Of a stretch of DNA of 64,000 nucleotides, positions 1 to 7,777 are shown in pieces. The notes under the pieces are model-generated. The model made no database searches. It saw nothing but the letters and a program-made list of their open reading frames with translations, and was not told where the DNA came from. Numbering within the stretch: position 1 is the first letter of the stretch; each line of letters begins with the position of its first letter. Where the stretch lies: NCBI RefSeq assembly GCF_036099295.1, contig NZ_CP107976.1:5084001-5148000 (forward strand), written 5' to 3'. The position numbers and the translations under genes are program-made. Origin of the DNA: Streptomyces sp. NBC_00358. GTDB taxonomy: Bacteria; Actinomycetota; Actinomycetes; Streptomycetales; Streptomycetaceae.

Positions 1-1
1 C

Positions 2-574
2 CGCACCGCCGACTTCGCCGTCGTCGAGCTCCCGGCCGGTTCGATCGCCGAGGTCCCCGAGGGAGTCGTCGTCCGCGAGACGCCGTACGGCCGTGATCTC
101 TTCCTTCCGCGCGCCGACCTGGAGTCGTACGCCGAGAAGACCGGCCCCCCGGCCGGACTGCTCGCCCACGAGGCCCTGCGCGTCGAGCAGCACCGGCCCC
201 GCGTCGGCTTCGAGACCGACCACCGCACCATCCCGCACGAGCTGGGCTGGATCGGCACCGCCGTGCATCTCCAGAAGGGCTGCTACCGCGGCCAGGAGAC
301 GGTCGCCCGCGTCCAGAACCTGGGCAAGCCGCCGCGCCGCCTGGTCTTCCTCCACCTCGACGGCAGCGAGGTCCATCTGCCCCCGCACGGAACCGAGCTG
401 CGCCTCGCGGGCGAGGATCCCGACGGCCGCAAGATCGGCTTCATCACCACCTCCGTACGCCACTACGAACTGGGCCCGATCGCCCTGGCCCTCGTGAAGC
501 GCAACGTGCCGCTGGACGCCCCGCTCATGGCGGACTCGACGGCGGCGGCGCAGGAGGTCGTGGTCGAGCCGTAG
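2..574 (+). CDS. YgfZ/CAF17-like folate-binding protein (3' part)
   Basis: The reading frame is open from the left edge, so only the last 190 residues are visible and the start lies outside the window. The family signature K-G-C-Y-x-G-Q-E appears as KGCYRGQET about 90 residues in, followed by the C-terminal beta-barrel that resembles glycine cleavage T-protein. Members bind tetrahydrofolate and help repair or assemble particular iron-sulfur enzymes; they are cytosolic. The gene converges on dtd with only 3 bases between the two stop codons, so the transcripts must overlap. The family assignment is firm because of the motif; the exact iron-sulfur clients cannot be told from sequence. Confidence 0.88.
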   Translation, partial: RTADFAVVELPAGSIAEVPEGVVVRETPYGRDLFLPRADLESYAEKTGPPAGLLAHEALRVEQHRPRVGFETDHRTIPHELGWIGTAVHLQKGCYRGQETVARVQNLGKPPRRLVFLHLDGSEVHLPPHGTELRLAGEDPDGRKIGFITTSVRHYELGPIALALVKRNVPLDAPLMADSTAAAQEVVVEP

Positions 575-577
575 GGC

Positions 578-1003
578 TCACATCTCCAGGAGGACGGTGA
601 ACGGGCCGTCGTTCGTCAGCGAGACGCGCATCCGGGCGCCGAAACGGCCTGTGGCCACCGTGGCGCCCAGAGCGCGGAGCTGGGCGACGACCTCGTCGAC
701 GAGCGGCTCCGCCACATCACCGGGGGCCGCTGCGTTCCAGGTGGGGCGGCGGCCCTTGCGGGCGTCGCCGTAGAGCGTGAACTGGCTGATGACGAGCAGC
801 GGCGCGTCGCTGTCGGAGCAGGACCGCTCGTCGGCCAGCATCCGGACGGACCAGAGTTTGCGGGCGAGTTGGGCCGCCTTCTCCTTGGTGTCCTCGTGCG
901 TGACCCCGACGAGGACGCACAGTCCCTCGCCGCTGATCTCGCCGACCGTCTCGCCGTCCACGACGACGCTCGCGCCGTCCACCCTCTGCACCACCGCACG
1001 CAT
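578..1003 (-). CDS. dtd: D-aminoacyl-tRNA deacylase
   Basis: 141-residue protein, the normal length for bacterial Dtd. It hydrolyses D-aminoacyl-tRNAs, and also Gly-tRNA(Ala), in the cytosol to keep D-amino acids out of translation. Visible signatures are the start MRAVVQRV, the catalytic SQFTLYGD near residue 75 and the C-terminal TNDGPFT carrying the Gly-Pro motif that selects against L-amino acids. I chose the ATG at 1003 because the family begins exactly at MRAVVQRV; an ATG three codons upstream would add only MVR. It is transcribed away from rsiG, sharing a 194-base divergent intergenic region with it. Confidence 0.95.
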   Translation of the reverse strand: MRAVVQRVDGASVVVDGETVGEISGEGLCVLVGVTHEDTKEKAAQLARKLWSVRMLADERSCSDSDAPLLVISQFTLYGDARKGRRPTWNAAAPGDVAEPLVDEVVAQLRALGATVATGRFGARMRVSLTNDGPFTVLLEM

Positions 1004-1197
1004 GCGGACCATGATGCCGTGTCACGGGGACGCGGCGCGCTGCGGGCCCTTCGCGTGATTTTCAGGGGTAACCAACCCGCCATCTGGGGCTGATCGGGTC
1101 ACTCGGGCACATAGCGGCCATCGGGGGTGGCACCATGCGGGGTGTTGCGGTGCGCCCGTTGGGTGGACCGCGCCGGTCGAGGGGACGGTAGAGGCAC

Positions 1198-1854
1198 ATG
1201 AGCACATCGAGTACCGGGCAGCAGCCCGGGGCCGTGTCATTGACCCGCACGAGCGCACGGACGGAAGGGATGACGGCCCGGCCGCCGGTGCAGCGCACCG
1301 ACAGCGGTCCGCCGGCGGCCGAGCAGGGCCGCCCCGGCATCGCCGCGCTCCGGCTTCCCGAACTGCGGACGCTGCGCCGGGACGCCCAGCGGGACGAGGC
1401 GGACCTCAGCTATGTCCGGCGGCTGCTCCAGGGGCGTATCGACATCCTGCGGGCGGAGCTCGCTGGCCGCGGGGAGCGCCGGATGGCCGGGGCGGTCTCC
1501 GGGCACCGGTCGTCCGTGGACCGGGGGAAGCACTCCGTCGTCGAGCGGCTCTCGGAGATCCTCACGGACGCACCGGCGCGGTACCGCTCCTCGGCCCGCC
1601 ATGTGACGGTGGGCACGCCGCACGGTGAGGAGTACCGGGCGCTGGCGGCCGACATGCTCGCCGAGGTGGAGCTGTCGGACCTGGACGCCCGGACGGACGA
1701 GGAGCTGGGCGCGGGTCTGGGCCGGCTCGTGCGCTATGAGCAGCAGGTCTCCCGGCGGCGCCAGCAGCTTCAGCGCACGGCGGACGATTGCAGCGCCGAG
1801 ATCGCCCGCAGGTACCGTGAAGGCGAAGCACAAGTAGACGACCTGCTCATGTGA
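1198..1854 (+). CDS. rsiG: RsiG, c-di-GMP-dependent anti-sigma factor for WhiG
   Basis: 218 residues with a disordered first ~45 residues and then two long helical segments. Both carry the exact c-di-GMP-binding signature E-x3-S-x2-R-x3-Q-x3-D: E67-S71-R74-Q78-D82 and E181-S185-R188-Q192-D196. In Streptomyces RsiG uses these helices to hold a c-di-GMP dimer and sequesters the sporulation sigma factor WhiG while c-di-GMP is high. All ten ligand positions are intact, so this copy should be ligand-responsive. The start codon is the first ATG after a GA-rich stretch (GACGGTAGAGG). The gene stands alone, 145 bases upstream of the asparaginase start. whiG is not in the window. Confidence 0.9.
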   Translation: MSTSSTGQQPGAVSLTRTSARTEGMTARPPVQRTDSGPPAAEQGRPGIAALRLPELRTLRRDAQRDEADLSYVRRLLQGRIDILRAELAGRGERRMAGAVSGHRSSVDRGKHSVVERLSEILTDAPARYRSSARHVTVGTPHGEEYRALAADMLAEVELSDLDARTDEELGAGLGRLVRYEQQVSRRRQQLQRTADDCSAEIARRYREGEAQVDDLLM

Positions 1855-1999
1855 CGTGGCGGCCCCGGCGATCCCGGGGCCGAGGGGTTGCGCCGGATAC
1901 AGGAGGCGCGCTCCCGCTCCGCGCAGGCGGGGGTGTTGTCCGGGACACGACCCGGCCGACGCCTTCCGAGCGGGTCCCCGTTCCGGAAGGCCACCGCCG

Positions 2000-3376
2000 A
2001 TGCCCGTCACTCCCAGCACACCCGAAGACTCCTCCGCGCCGACCGCGATACCCGGCGCCCCCCGAACATCCGGCTCCACCGGTACCGCCGGCATACCCGG
2101 CTCCACCGGCATACCCGGCTCCGCCGGCATACCCGGCTCCGCCGGCATACCCGGCTCCGCCGGCATACCCGGCTCCGCCGGCATACCCGGCTCCGCCGGC
2201 ATACCCGGCTCCGCCGGCATACCCGGCTCCGCCGGCATACCCGGCTCCGCCGGCATACCCGGCTCCGCCGGCATACCCGGCTCCGCCGGCATACCCGGCT
2301 CCGCCGGCATACCCGGCTCCGCCGGCATACCCGGCTCCGCCGGCATACCCGGCTCCGCCGGGATACCCGGCTCCGCCGGGATACCCGGTACGCCGGGCAG
2401 CTCCACCGGTACGACGGGCTCCCACGGCGGGTCCGGCGTGCTTCCCGTCCTCGCCGAGGTCGTGCGTTCCGGCTTCGTCGAGGGACACCACCGCGGCAGC
2501 CTGGTGGTCCTGGCCGCGGACGGGACGGTCGAGCTGGCGCTCGGCGAGGTGGCCGCGCCGGTCTTCCCCCGCTCGTCGAACAAGCCCATGCAGGCCGCGG
2601 GCGTCCTGCGCGCGGGCCTGGACCTGGCGGGAGAGCGCCTCGCCCTCGCCGCCGCGAGCCACTCCGGAGAGGTCTTCCACCGCGACCTCGTCCAGAAGAT
2701 GCTCGTCGAGCACGGGCTGACCGCCGAGCAGCTCCAGTGCCCGGCGGACCTTCCGCTGGACCCCGTCGAGGCCGAGGCCTACCTCGCCTCCGGTGCCGTC
2801 CGCGACCGGGTCACCATGAACTGCTCCGGCAAGCACACGGCGATGCTCGCGGTGTGCCTGCAGCGCGGCTGGCCCACCGAGTCGTACCTCGATCCCGAGC
2901 ACCCGCTGCAGCGGCTGATCCACTCCGTGGTCGAGGAGAACGCCGGGGAGACCGTCGCCGCGGTCGGCACGGACGGCTGCGGAGCCCCGCTGATGGCCCT
3001 CACCCTCACGGGTCTCGCCCGTGCCTTCCGCTCCTTCGTGCTCGCGGCCCCCGGCTCCGCCGAACGCCGCGTCGCCGACGCCATGCGCACGCACCCCGAG
3101 TACGTCGCCGGCACCCGACGCCCCGACACCTGGCTGATGCGCGCGGTCCCCGGGGCCCTGTCCAAGATGGGCGCCGAAGCGGTCCAGGCGGTCGCCCTGC
3201 CGGACGGGCGTGCCCTCGCCTTCAAGATCGACGACGGCGGGGGCCGCGCGCTGGGTCCGGTGCTGGCCCGAGCCCTGGGCCTGCTGGGCGTGGACGCGCC
3301 GGTGGTCGCCAGGATCGGCGCCGCCCCCCTGCTGGGCGGTGGCCGCGAGGTGGGGGAGATCCGGGCAGCGTTCTGA
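2000..3376 (+). CDS. Asparaginase with collagen-like N-terminal repeat
   Basis: 458 residues. From about residue 147 the protein is a typical actinobacterial asparaginase (the family with SNKPMQAAG, SHSGE and CSGKH motifs), which hydrolyses L-asparagine to aspartate and ammonia. Before it lies a Ser/Thr/Pro-rich leader and residues ~31-132 made of Gly-X-Y triplets, mostly G-I-P-G-S-A, encoded by 17 tandem 18-bp units. Family members as I know them start close to VLPVLAEVV, so the repeat is an addition. I chose the ATG at 2000 because GGAAGG sits about 10 bases upstream; an in-frame GTG at 1856 lacks such a site. No signal peptide is visible, so the collagen-like segment is probably cytosolic. 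A hairpin at 3534-3554 may end the transcript. Confidence 0.88.
   Translation: MPVTPSTPEDSSAPTAIPGAPRTSGSTGTAGIPGSTGIPGSAGIPGSAGIPGSAGIPGSAGIPGSAGIPGSAGIPGSAGIPGSAGIPGSAGIPGSAGIPGSAGIPGSAGIPGSAGIPGSAGIPGSAGIPGTPGSSTGTTGSHGGSGVLPVLAEVVRSGFVEGHHRGSLVVLAADGTVELALGEVAAPVFPRSSNKPMQAAGVLRAGLDLAGERLALAAASHSGEVFHRDLVQKMLVEHGLTAEQLQCPADLPLDPVEAEAYLASGAVRDRVTMNCSGKHTAMLAVCLQRGWPTESYLDPEHPLQRLIHSVVEENAGETVAAVGTDGCGAPLMALTLTGLARAFRSFVLAAPGSAERRVADAMRTHPEYVAGTRRPDTWLMRAVPGALSKMGAEAVQAVALPDGRALAFKIDDGGGRALGPVLARALGLLGVDAPVVARIGAAPLLGGGREVGEIRAAF
2090..2395. repeat. 18-bp tandem repeat, 17 units, in frame in the asparaginase gene
   Basis: The unit GGCATACCCGGCTCCGCC recurs head to tail every 18 bases from 2090, in register with the codons (Gly-Ile-Pro-Gly-Ser-Ala). 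The first unit has ACC in place of GCC and the last two begin GGG; the middle units are identical to each other. Such uniformity points to recent expansion and makes the copy number likely to vary between strains. Confidence 0.97.
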
Positions 3377-3533
3377 CCGGGCCGCCGGCCAGTACCGGCT
3401 GCTGGTCCGCCCGAGCGCGGCCGACCCACAGGCCGGTCCAAGGGCCGGACAGGGTCCCGGCCGAAGGGGGCTTCGGGCACCCGGCCGCCGGGGGCGTGCC
3501 CCGTCGGGAGACGGTTCCCCGTGAGGAGACGGC

Positions 3534-3554
3534 ACGGGCCCGCGCCGGGCCCGT
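3534..3554. terminator. GC-rich hairpin after the asparaginase gene
   Basis: Arms ACGGGCCCG (3534-3542) and CGGGCCCGT (3546-3554) pair perfectly across a 3-base loop, about 160 bases past the asparaginase stop. There is no T-run, which is usual for Streptomyces terminator hairpins. Confidence 0.4.
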
Positions 3555-3660
3555 ACTGCCGTGGAGTCTGCCCTCTGCCCCCTCGGCCTGTGGTTGACCG
3601 ACCACCCCGACTCCGGCACGGGTCTGCACGGGCCTGCACCCGCCTGCCGGCCTTCACCAG

Positions 3661-3693
3661 TCCGGCATCGGGCCGGCCCGGCCCGATGCCGGA
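3661..3693. terminator. Strong hairpin between asparaginase and Eis-type genes
   Basis: Arms TCCGGCATCGGGCC (3661-3674) and GGCCCGATGCCGGA (3680-3693) are exact complements around a 5-base loop. The hairpin lies 56 bases before the putative leaderless promoter of the next gene, so it probably insulates that gene from read-through. The rest of 3377-3760 shows no gene. Confidence 0.55.
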
Positions 3694-3760
3694 CGTGGGG
3701 AGGAGGCGGCGCCCGGAAAACCGGGCGACACCTCCCGTGGGGGCCGCCTAGCGTGGTCGT

Positions 3761-5038
3761 ATGAGCCCGCTCGACGCCCTCGACGCCATTCACCCGATCG
3801 ACGTACGGCCGATCACGCCCCCCGACATCCCGGACTGGCTGCGCGCGTTGAAGACGGGGTTTCTGCAACCGCCGGTCGTCCCGGAGGACGAGGCCGAGGC
3901 GCGGGCGTCGGGGATCATCCCGTCGAGGACGCTGGGCGCGTACGACGGCTCCCGCTGCGTGGCGACGTTCAGGTCGTTCCCGCAGGAGCTCACCGCGGTC
4001 GGCGGAGCGATCGTCCCCGCCGACGCGATCTCCAACGTCACCGTCTCGCCCACGCACCGCCGCCGGGGCCTTCTCACCCGCATGATGGAGGCCGACCTCG
4101 CGGCGGCGCGCAAGCGGGGCGATGTCGTCGCGACACTCATCGCCGCCGAGTACCCGATCTACGGCCGCTACGGCTTCGGCCCGGCCACCAGCACCACCAA
4201 GTGGACCATCGACGTGCAGCGCACCGGTCTGGACCCCCGCTGGGCGGGCCCGGCGGACGGCGGTCGTATCGACCTGGTGGACGCCGAGGACGTCCGCAAG
4301 GCGGGCCCCGAGCTGCACGAACGGTTCCGGCGCGGCCGGCCCGGCGCCGTGAGCCGGGACGCCCGCTGGTGGCAGGTCAGCACCGGCCTGCTGACGTTCG
4401 GCGCCGGTGACCGGAAGGAACCGTTCTACGCCGCGTACCGCTCGGCGGCGGGCGGGATCGAGGGCCTCGTCTCCTACACGGCGGACGACAACTGGGGCGA
4501 CGCCAACCAGCCCGAGATCACGGCGGACGTGAACTGGCTGCTCGCGGTGACCCCGGCGGCCGAGCGTGCCCTGTGGCACTACCTCTGCTCGATCGACTGG
4601 ATCACCCGGGTCAGGAGCTGCCGACGCGCCCCCGACGACCTGCTTCCCCAGTTCCTGCCGGACCCGCGTGCCGCCCGGGTCACCACCCAGACGGACTGGC
4701 TCTGGGTGCGGATCCTGGATGTCGTACGGGCCATGGAGGCGCGGACGTACGGGGCTGCCGGGACGCTCGTGCTCGACGTGCTCGACGAGAGCGGGCCGGA
4801 CGGCGGCCGATACCGGCTCCAGGTCGCCCCGGACGGTACGGCGACCTGCGATCCGACCACGGAGGAAGCCCAACTGGTGCTCTCCATAGCCGATTTGGCG
4901 ATGCTGTGGCTCGGGGACGAGTCCGCGGTACGGCTGGTGGCGCTGGGCCGGGTCCGGGAAGGGCAAGAGGGCGCCGCCTCCATGGCCGACGCCCTGCTGC
5001 GGACGGCCGGGCGACCTTGGTGCCCGGACATCTTCTGA
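3761..5038 (+). CDS. Eis-family GNAT N-acetyltransferase
   Basis: 425 residues, matching the Eis family: an N-terminal GNAT domain with the acetyl-CoA loop VSPTHRRRG near residue 95, a second GNAT-like domain, and a C-terminal sterol-carrier-like domain. Mycobacterial Eis acetylates amines such as aminoglycosides at several positions; there a Tyr acts as acid and the C-terminal Phe carboxylate as base. Both have counterparts here (YPIYGRYGFG near residue 130 and the terminal PDIF). A -10-like TAGCGT ends 6 bases before the ATG, so the mRNA is probably leaderless. The natural substrate is unknown, and aminoglycoside modification is only a possibility. Confidence 0.85.
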   Translation: MSPLDALDAIHPIDVRPITPPDIPDWLRALKTGFLQPPVVPEDEAEARASGIIPSRTLGAYDGSRCVATFRSFPQELTAVGGAIVPADAISNVTVSPTHRRRGLLTRMMEADLAAARKRGDVVATLIAAEYPIYGRYGFGPATSTTKWTIDVQRTGLDPRWAGPADGGRIDLVDAEDVRKAGPELHERFRRGRPGAVSRDARWWQVSTGLLTFGAGDRKEPFYAAYRSAAGGIEGLVSYTADDNWGDANQPEITADVNWLLAVTPAAERALWHYLCSIDWITRVRSCRRAPDDLLPQFLPDPRAARVTTQTDWLWVRILDVVRAMEARTYGAAGTLVLDVLDESGPDGGRYRLQVAPDGTATCDPTTEEAQLVLSIADLAMLWLGDESAVRLVALGRVREGQEGAASMADALLRTAGRPWCPDIF

Positions 5039-5141
5039 ACTGCTGCTGACGGTGGGGTTCTCCTGCCGCCTCCTTCCACGCGGGTGCCGACTGCTGATCC
5101 GTAGCGATTCAGTTGTGGTTGTGGTGGTGCGGTGGTGCGGG

Positions 5142-5184
5142 CCGACCGGGCTCCCGGCTCCCCTCCGGAGGGGAGCTCGGTCGG
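5142..5184. terminator. Bidirectional terminator-like hairpin
   Basis: An outer stem CCGACCGGGCTC / GAGCTCGGTCGG with one mismatch encloses a perfect inner palindrome CTCCCCTCCGGAGGGGAG. It sits between the converging ends of the Eis-type gene and the first small membrane protein. Confidence 0.55.
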
Positions 5185-5210
5185 CCGGACTGCCGGACGA
5201 CAGCGTCCGG

Positions 5211-5396
5211 TCAGCCGGACTGGGCGAGCAGCATCACGAGGATCACGGCCCCGATGCCGCTGATCGTGGTGTTCCGGGCTTTGAGCCCGACGGACAGGGC
5301 GACGAACGCGATGATGCCCATCGGCCCGTACTCCCACTGGATGACTTGCTCGAATCCGATGGCCAGGGCGGCGACGGCGAGGGCGACGAGCGGCAT
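5211..5396 (-). CDS. Small membrane protein paired with DevE
   Basis: 61-residue hydrophobic protein with two membrane segments (about residues 2-16 and 24-38) joined by FEQVIQWEYGP, then a short polar stretch and a third hydrophobic patch. It is a clear paralogue of the protein at 6511-6705; FEQ-[VL]-[IV]-QW-[EQ]-YGP and the later IG[AT]V[IV]L-type segment align. The ATG at 5396 is preceded by GAGGAGGGACC on its own strand. It is transcribed divergently from devE, so the 222-base gap between them serves both genes. Function unknown; the conserved pairing suggests the regulator controls it. Confidence 0.75.
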   Translation of the reverse strand: MPLVALAVAALAIGFEQVIQWEYGPMGIIAFVALSVGLKARNTTISGIGAVILVMLLAQSG

Positions 5397-5515
5397 GACG
5401 GTCCCTCCTCGGGGACGGGGACGTGGAACCCCGCTGAGGACCGTCCGCCCGGACCACCCGGCGTCCAGGTGGAAACTCGGCGGCCAACCCTCTGGAAGCT
5501 TGACCATGTTGTGCA

Positions 5516-5530
5516 AGTTGGCGACCAACT
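5516..5530. promoter_or_regulatory. Candidate DevE/DevA operator AGTTGG-N3-CCAACT
   Basis: The palindrome AGTTGGCGACCAACT lies about 90 bases upstream of devE, between it and the divergent membrane protein gene. The same half-sites with the same 3-base spacer occur upstream of devA (6797-6811). GntR-family dimers usually bind palindromes of about this size, and devA is known to be autoregulated in S. coelicolor. Assignment to these proteins is inference. Confidence 0.55.
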
Positions 5531-5618
5531 CACTCTTACGTATCTCCGTGTTGGGGCGACTCATAACCACCTATCCGGCAACTGCCCAAAGATGGCGGGA
5601 AGTTGTAGGGTTCTGGTT

Positions 5619-6521
5619 GTGGAGCCGGAGCATGCCGCCGTCAACGGGCGGAACAGGTCACCACGGCCGCCGAGGTCACACCGCGAGGTGGCCGACGAGC
5701 TGCGCAGCCGGATCAGGTCCGGTCAGCTGCGGGCCGGCCAGCGCATGCCGACCCAGGCCAAGCTGGCCGACGAGTTCGGCGTCGAGCGCGGCGCGGTGCG
5801 CCAGGCGCTGCGCATCCTGCACTCGGAGCGGCTGCTGTCCAATGTGTCCAAGGGGAGCCCAGCGACGGTGGCGGACCATCCCGAGAGGGCTCTGACCGGG
5901 CCGGAAGCCCCGCCGCAGTCCACCATGGTGGCGCTCGCCCCGCGGATCACCGCGGCTTTCGCGGTCCCGCACGTGGAGATCGACGCCCTGTGCCTGACCG
6001 CGGTGTCGCTCACCCTCGCCATGGGCGAGCCGTTGCGCGAGATTCACGCGGGGCGCATGGAACCGGCCAGGGTCGACGTCCGGGTGCTGCTGCCCAGCCG
6101 GCACATCGACCTCGCGTTTCCCACGCCGGTCGACGACATGGCGGACGACCGTCCGCGGCTCCGCTGGCTCGCCCAGCGCAACGCGCAGGTGCGGGTGCTG
6201 CGGCACAACCTGCTGGCGCTGCGGGCCACCCACGGCATCGACGTGCGGGTCTCCTTCCGCGCGCTGCCCTTCACCCCGCCCGTGAAGCTGTACCTGCTCA
6301 ACGAGGCGGAGGCGCTCTTCGCGTACTACACGCTCGCGCGGCGGGGCGAGGAGATCGACCACGAATACCTGGAGACGTACGACGCCGAGGGAACGCAGTC
6401 GATGCTGTTCGCCTTCGGCCAGGGAGCGGGACTGCGGGACACCACGTTCGTGGAGCAGTCCCACCTCTGGTTCAACGCGCTCTGGGAGACCATCAGTTCG
6501 GAACTGCTGATCACGAGCTGA
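5619..6521 (+). CDS. devE: DevE, GntR-family developmental regulator (DevA paralogue)
   Basis: 300 residues with an N-terminal winged helix (HREVADELRSRIRSGQLRAG, then LADEFGVERGAVRQALR) and a C-terminal effector domain about 220 residues long with FRALPFTPPVKLYLLNEAEA. It aligns along its whole length with DevA. In S. coelicolor the pair arose by duplication and both affect aerial growth and sporulation. I chose the GTG at 5619 because TAGGGT ends 7 bases upstream, the same leaderless arrangement as at devA, and because the helix-turn-helix then starts at the expected depth. Its last 11 bases overlap the 3' end of the converging small membrane gene. Confidence 0.85.
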   Translation: MEPEHAAVNGRNRSPRPPRSHREVADELRSRIRSGQLRAGQRMPTQAKLADEFGVERGAVRQALRILHSERLLSNVSKGSPATVADHPERALTGPEAPPQSTMVALAPRITAAFAVPHVEIDALCLTAVSLTLAMGEPLREIHAGRMEPARVDVRVLLPSRHIDLAFPTPVDDMADDRPRLRWLAQRNAQVRVLRHNLLALRATHGIDVRVSFRALPFTPPVKLYLLNEAEALFAYYTLARRGEEIDHEYLETYDAEGTQSMLFAFGQGAGLRDTTFVEQSHLWFNALWETISSELLITS

Positions 6522-6705
6522 TGGCGGGCCCCGCGACCAGCAGGGCCAGCACGACAGCCCCGATGGAGCTGCACGTGGGGTTCTTCGCCTTGATCCCGAT
6601 GGTGAGCAGCAGCAGGCCGACGATGCCCGTCGGCCCGTACTGCCACTGAACGAGTTGCTCGAAGCCGACGACGAAGACGGCGGAGAGGAGGGCGATGGCG
6701 GGCAT
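6511..6705 (-). CDS. Small membrane protein paired with DevA
   Basis: 64-residue hydrophobic protein with the segment FEQLVQWQYGP between two membrane helices, paralogous to the protein at 5211-5396. A strong ribosome site (GGAGGAACC on the coding strand) precedes the ATG at 6705. The gene converges on devE, overlapping its 3' end by 11 bases, and diverges from devA across 193 bases that hold the second candidate operator. It may act with the DevA/DevE pathway at the membrane, but no domain allows a functional statement. Confidence 0.75.
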   Translation of the reverse strand: MPAIALLSAVFVVGFEQLVQWQYGPTGIVGLLLLTIGIKAKNPTCSSIGAVVLALLVAGPAISS

Positions 6706-6795
6706 GGTGGTTCCTCCTGCTTCTTCTGTGACGTGCTGGGGTGGTGGGCGCCACGGATGGGTGAGGGAGGAGGCAAAACTTCCGCCATCTTGGCT

Positions 6796-6812
6796 GAGTT
6801 GGTCACCAACTC
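6796..6812. promoter_or_regulatory. Candidate DevA operator, perfect 17-bp palindrome
   Basis: GAGTTGGT-C-ACCAACTC is a perfect 8-1-8 palindrome about 87 bases upstream of the devA start. Its core AGTTGG-N3-CCAACT is shared with the devE upstream region, and a further partial half-site (AACTTCCAAGT) lies at about 6849-6859. It is well placed to control devA and the divergent membrane protein together. Confidence 0.6.
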
Positions 6813-6898
6813 TGACTATGTTGTCCCCACTTGGTAAGCATCTATAAACAACTTCCAAGTAACTCCCCACAGATGGGAGAGAGTTGTACCGTTTGGTC

Positions 6899-7777
6899 GT
6901 GACTCAGGAGAACGTTGTGGTGAGTGACAGCAGCAGAAGGCTTTCGCCCCAGGAGATCGCCGACGTCCTGCGGGAGCGCATCCGCTCCGGCGAGCTGAAG
7001 GCCGGCGACCGTCTGCCCACCCAGGCGGAACTGGCCGACGAGTTCGGCGTCGAGCGCGGAGCGGTCCGGCTGGCCCTGCGCGCGCTCCAGGAGGACGGCC
7101 TGCTCAGCAACGTCAGCAAGGGCAGCCCGCCGCGGATCGCCGAGGCCGCTCCCACCCGGAACGGACCGCAGCCGACCATGGTTGGCCTCGCCCCCCGGCT
7201 CGCCGAGGCGTTCTCGGTCCCCCATGTGCGGATCGACGCGGCCTGTCTCACCGCGGAGACGATGACGCTGGCCCTCGGTGAGCCGGTCCGCCGGATCCAC
7301 GACGGGAGGATCCGCCCGGAACGCATCGACGTCCGGATCCTGCTGCCCAGCCGGGAGATCAACCTGGCGTTCCCCATCTCCGTCGAGGGCGGCGGCGAGG
7401 ACGACCGGGTCCACAAGCGCTGGCTGGAACAGCGCAACGCCCAGGGGCACGTCCTGCGCCACAACCTCCAGTCCCTGCGCTCCTCTCACGGCATCGACGT
7501 CCACGTGACCTTCCGGGCGCTTCCGTTCACGCCGCCGGTGAAGCTCTACCTGCTCAACGAGTCGGAGGCGCTGATGGCGTACTACATGATCGCCAGGCGC
7601 GAGGAGGAGACCGCGGAGGGCGGAGTCCTGGACATGTACGACACCCTCGGCTCCGAGTCCCTGCTCTTCTCCTTCGAGAAGCGGACGGGCGGGCGGGACG
7701 AAGCGTTCGTGGCCGAATCGCAGAAGTGGTTCGACGCCCTCTGGGAAACCATCACCACGGACCTGAAACTCTCCTAG
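6899..7777 (+). CDS. devA: DevA, GntR-family regulator required for development
   Basis: 292 residues with the same architecture as DevE: winged helix at residues ~15-80 (GDRLPTQAELADEFGVERG, LSNVSKGSP) and a long effector-binding domain containing FRALPFTPPVKLYLLNESEA. In S. coelicolor DevA is needed for proper aerial hyphae and spores and is co-transcribed, without a leader, with devB. That fits this locus: TACCGT ends 6 bases before the GTG at 6899, and the stop codon TAG shares a base with the GTG of the next gene. The upstream region resembles that of devE base for base around AGATGG...AGTTGTA. Confidence 0.9.
   Translation: MTQENVVVSDSSRRLSPQEIADVLRERIRSGELKAGDRLPTQAELADEFGVERGAVRLALRALQEDGLLSNVSKGSPPRIAEAAPTRNGPQPTMVGLAPRLAEAFSVPHVRIDAACLTAETMTLALGEPVRRIHDGRIRPERIDVRILLPSREINLAFPISVEGGGEDDRVHKRWLEQRNAQGHVLRHNLQSLRSSHGIDVHVTFRALPFTPPVKLYLLNESEALMAYYMIARREEETAEGGVLDMYDTLGSESLLFSFEKRTGGRDEAFVAESQKWFDALWETITTDLKLS

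Noticed and set aside
1237..2589. Minus-strand frame encoding a P-G-M-P-A-E repeat
   Set aside because: Antisense shadow of rsiG and the asparaginase repeat; third-position GC bias explains it.
1847..4966. Very long antisense frame (over 1000 codons) on the minus strand, containing a Gly-Tyr-Ala repeat
   Set aside because: It is opposite the asparaginase and Eis-type genes, which have clear motifs; the repeat is the reverse reading of the 18-bp DNA repeat, and no ribosome site fits.
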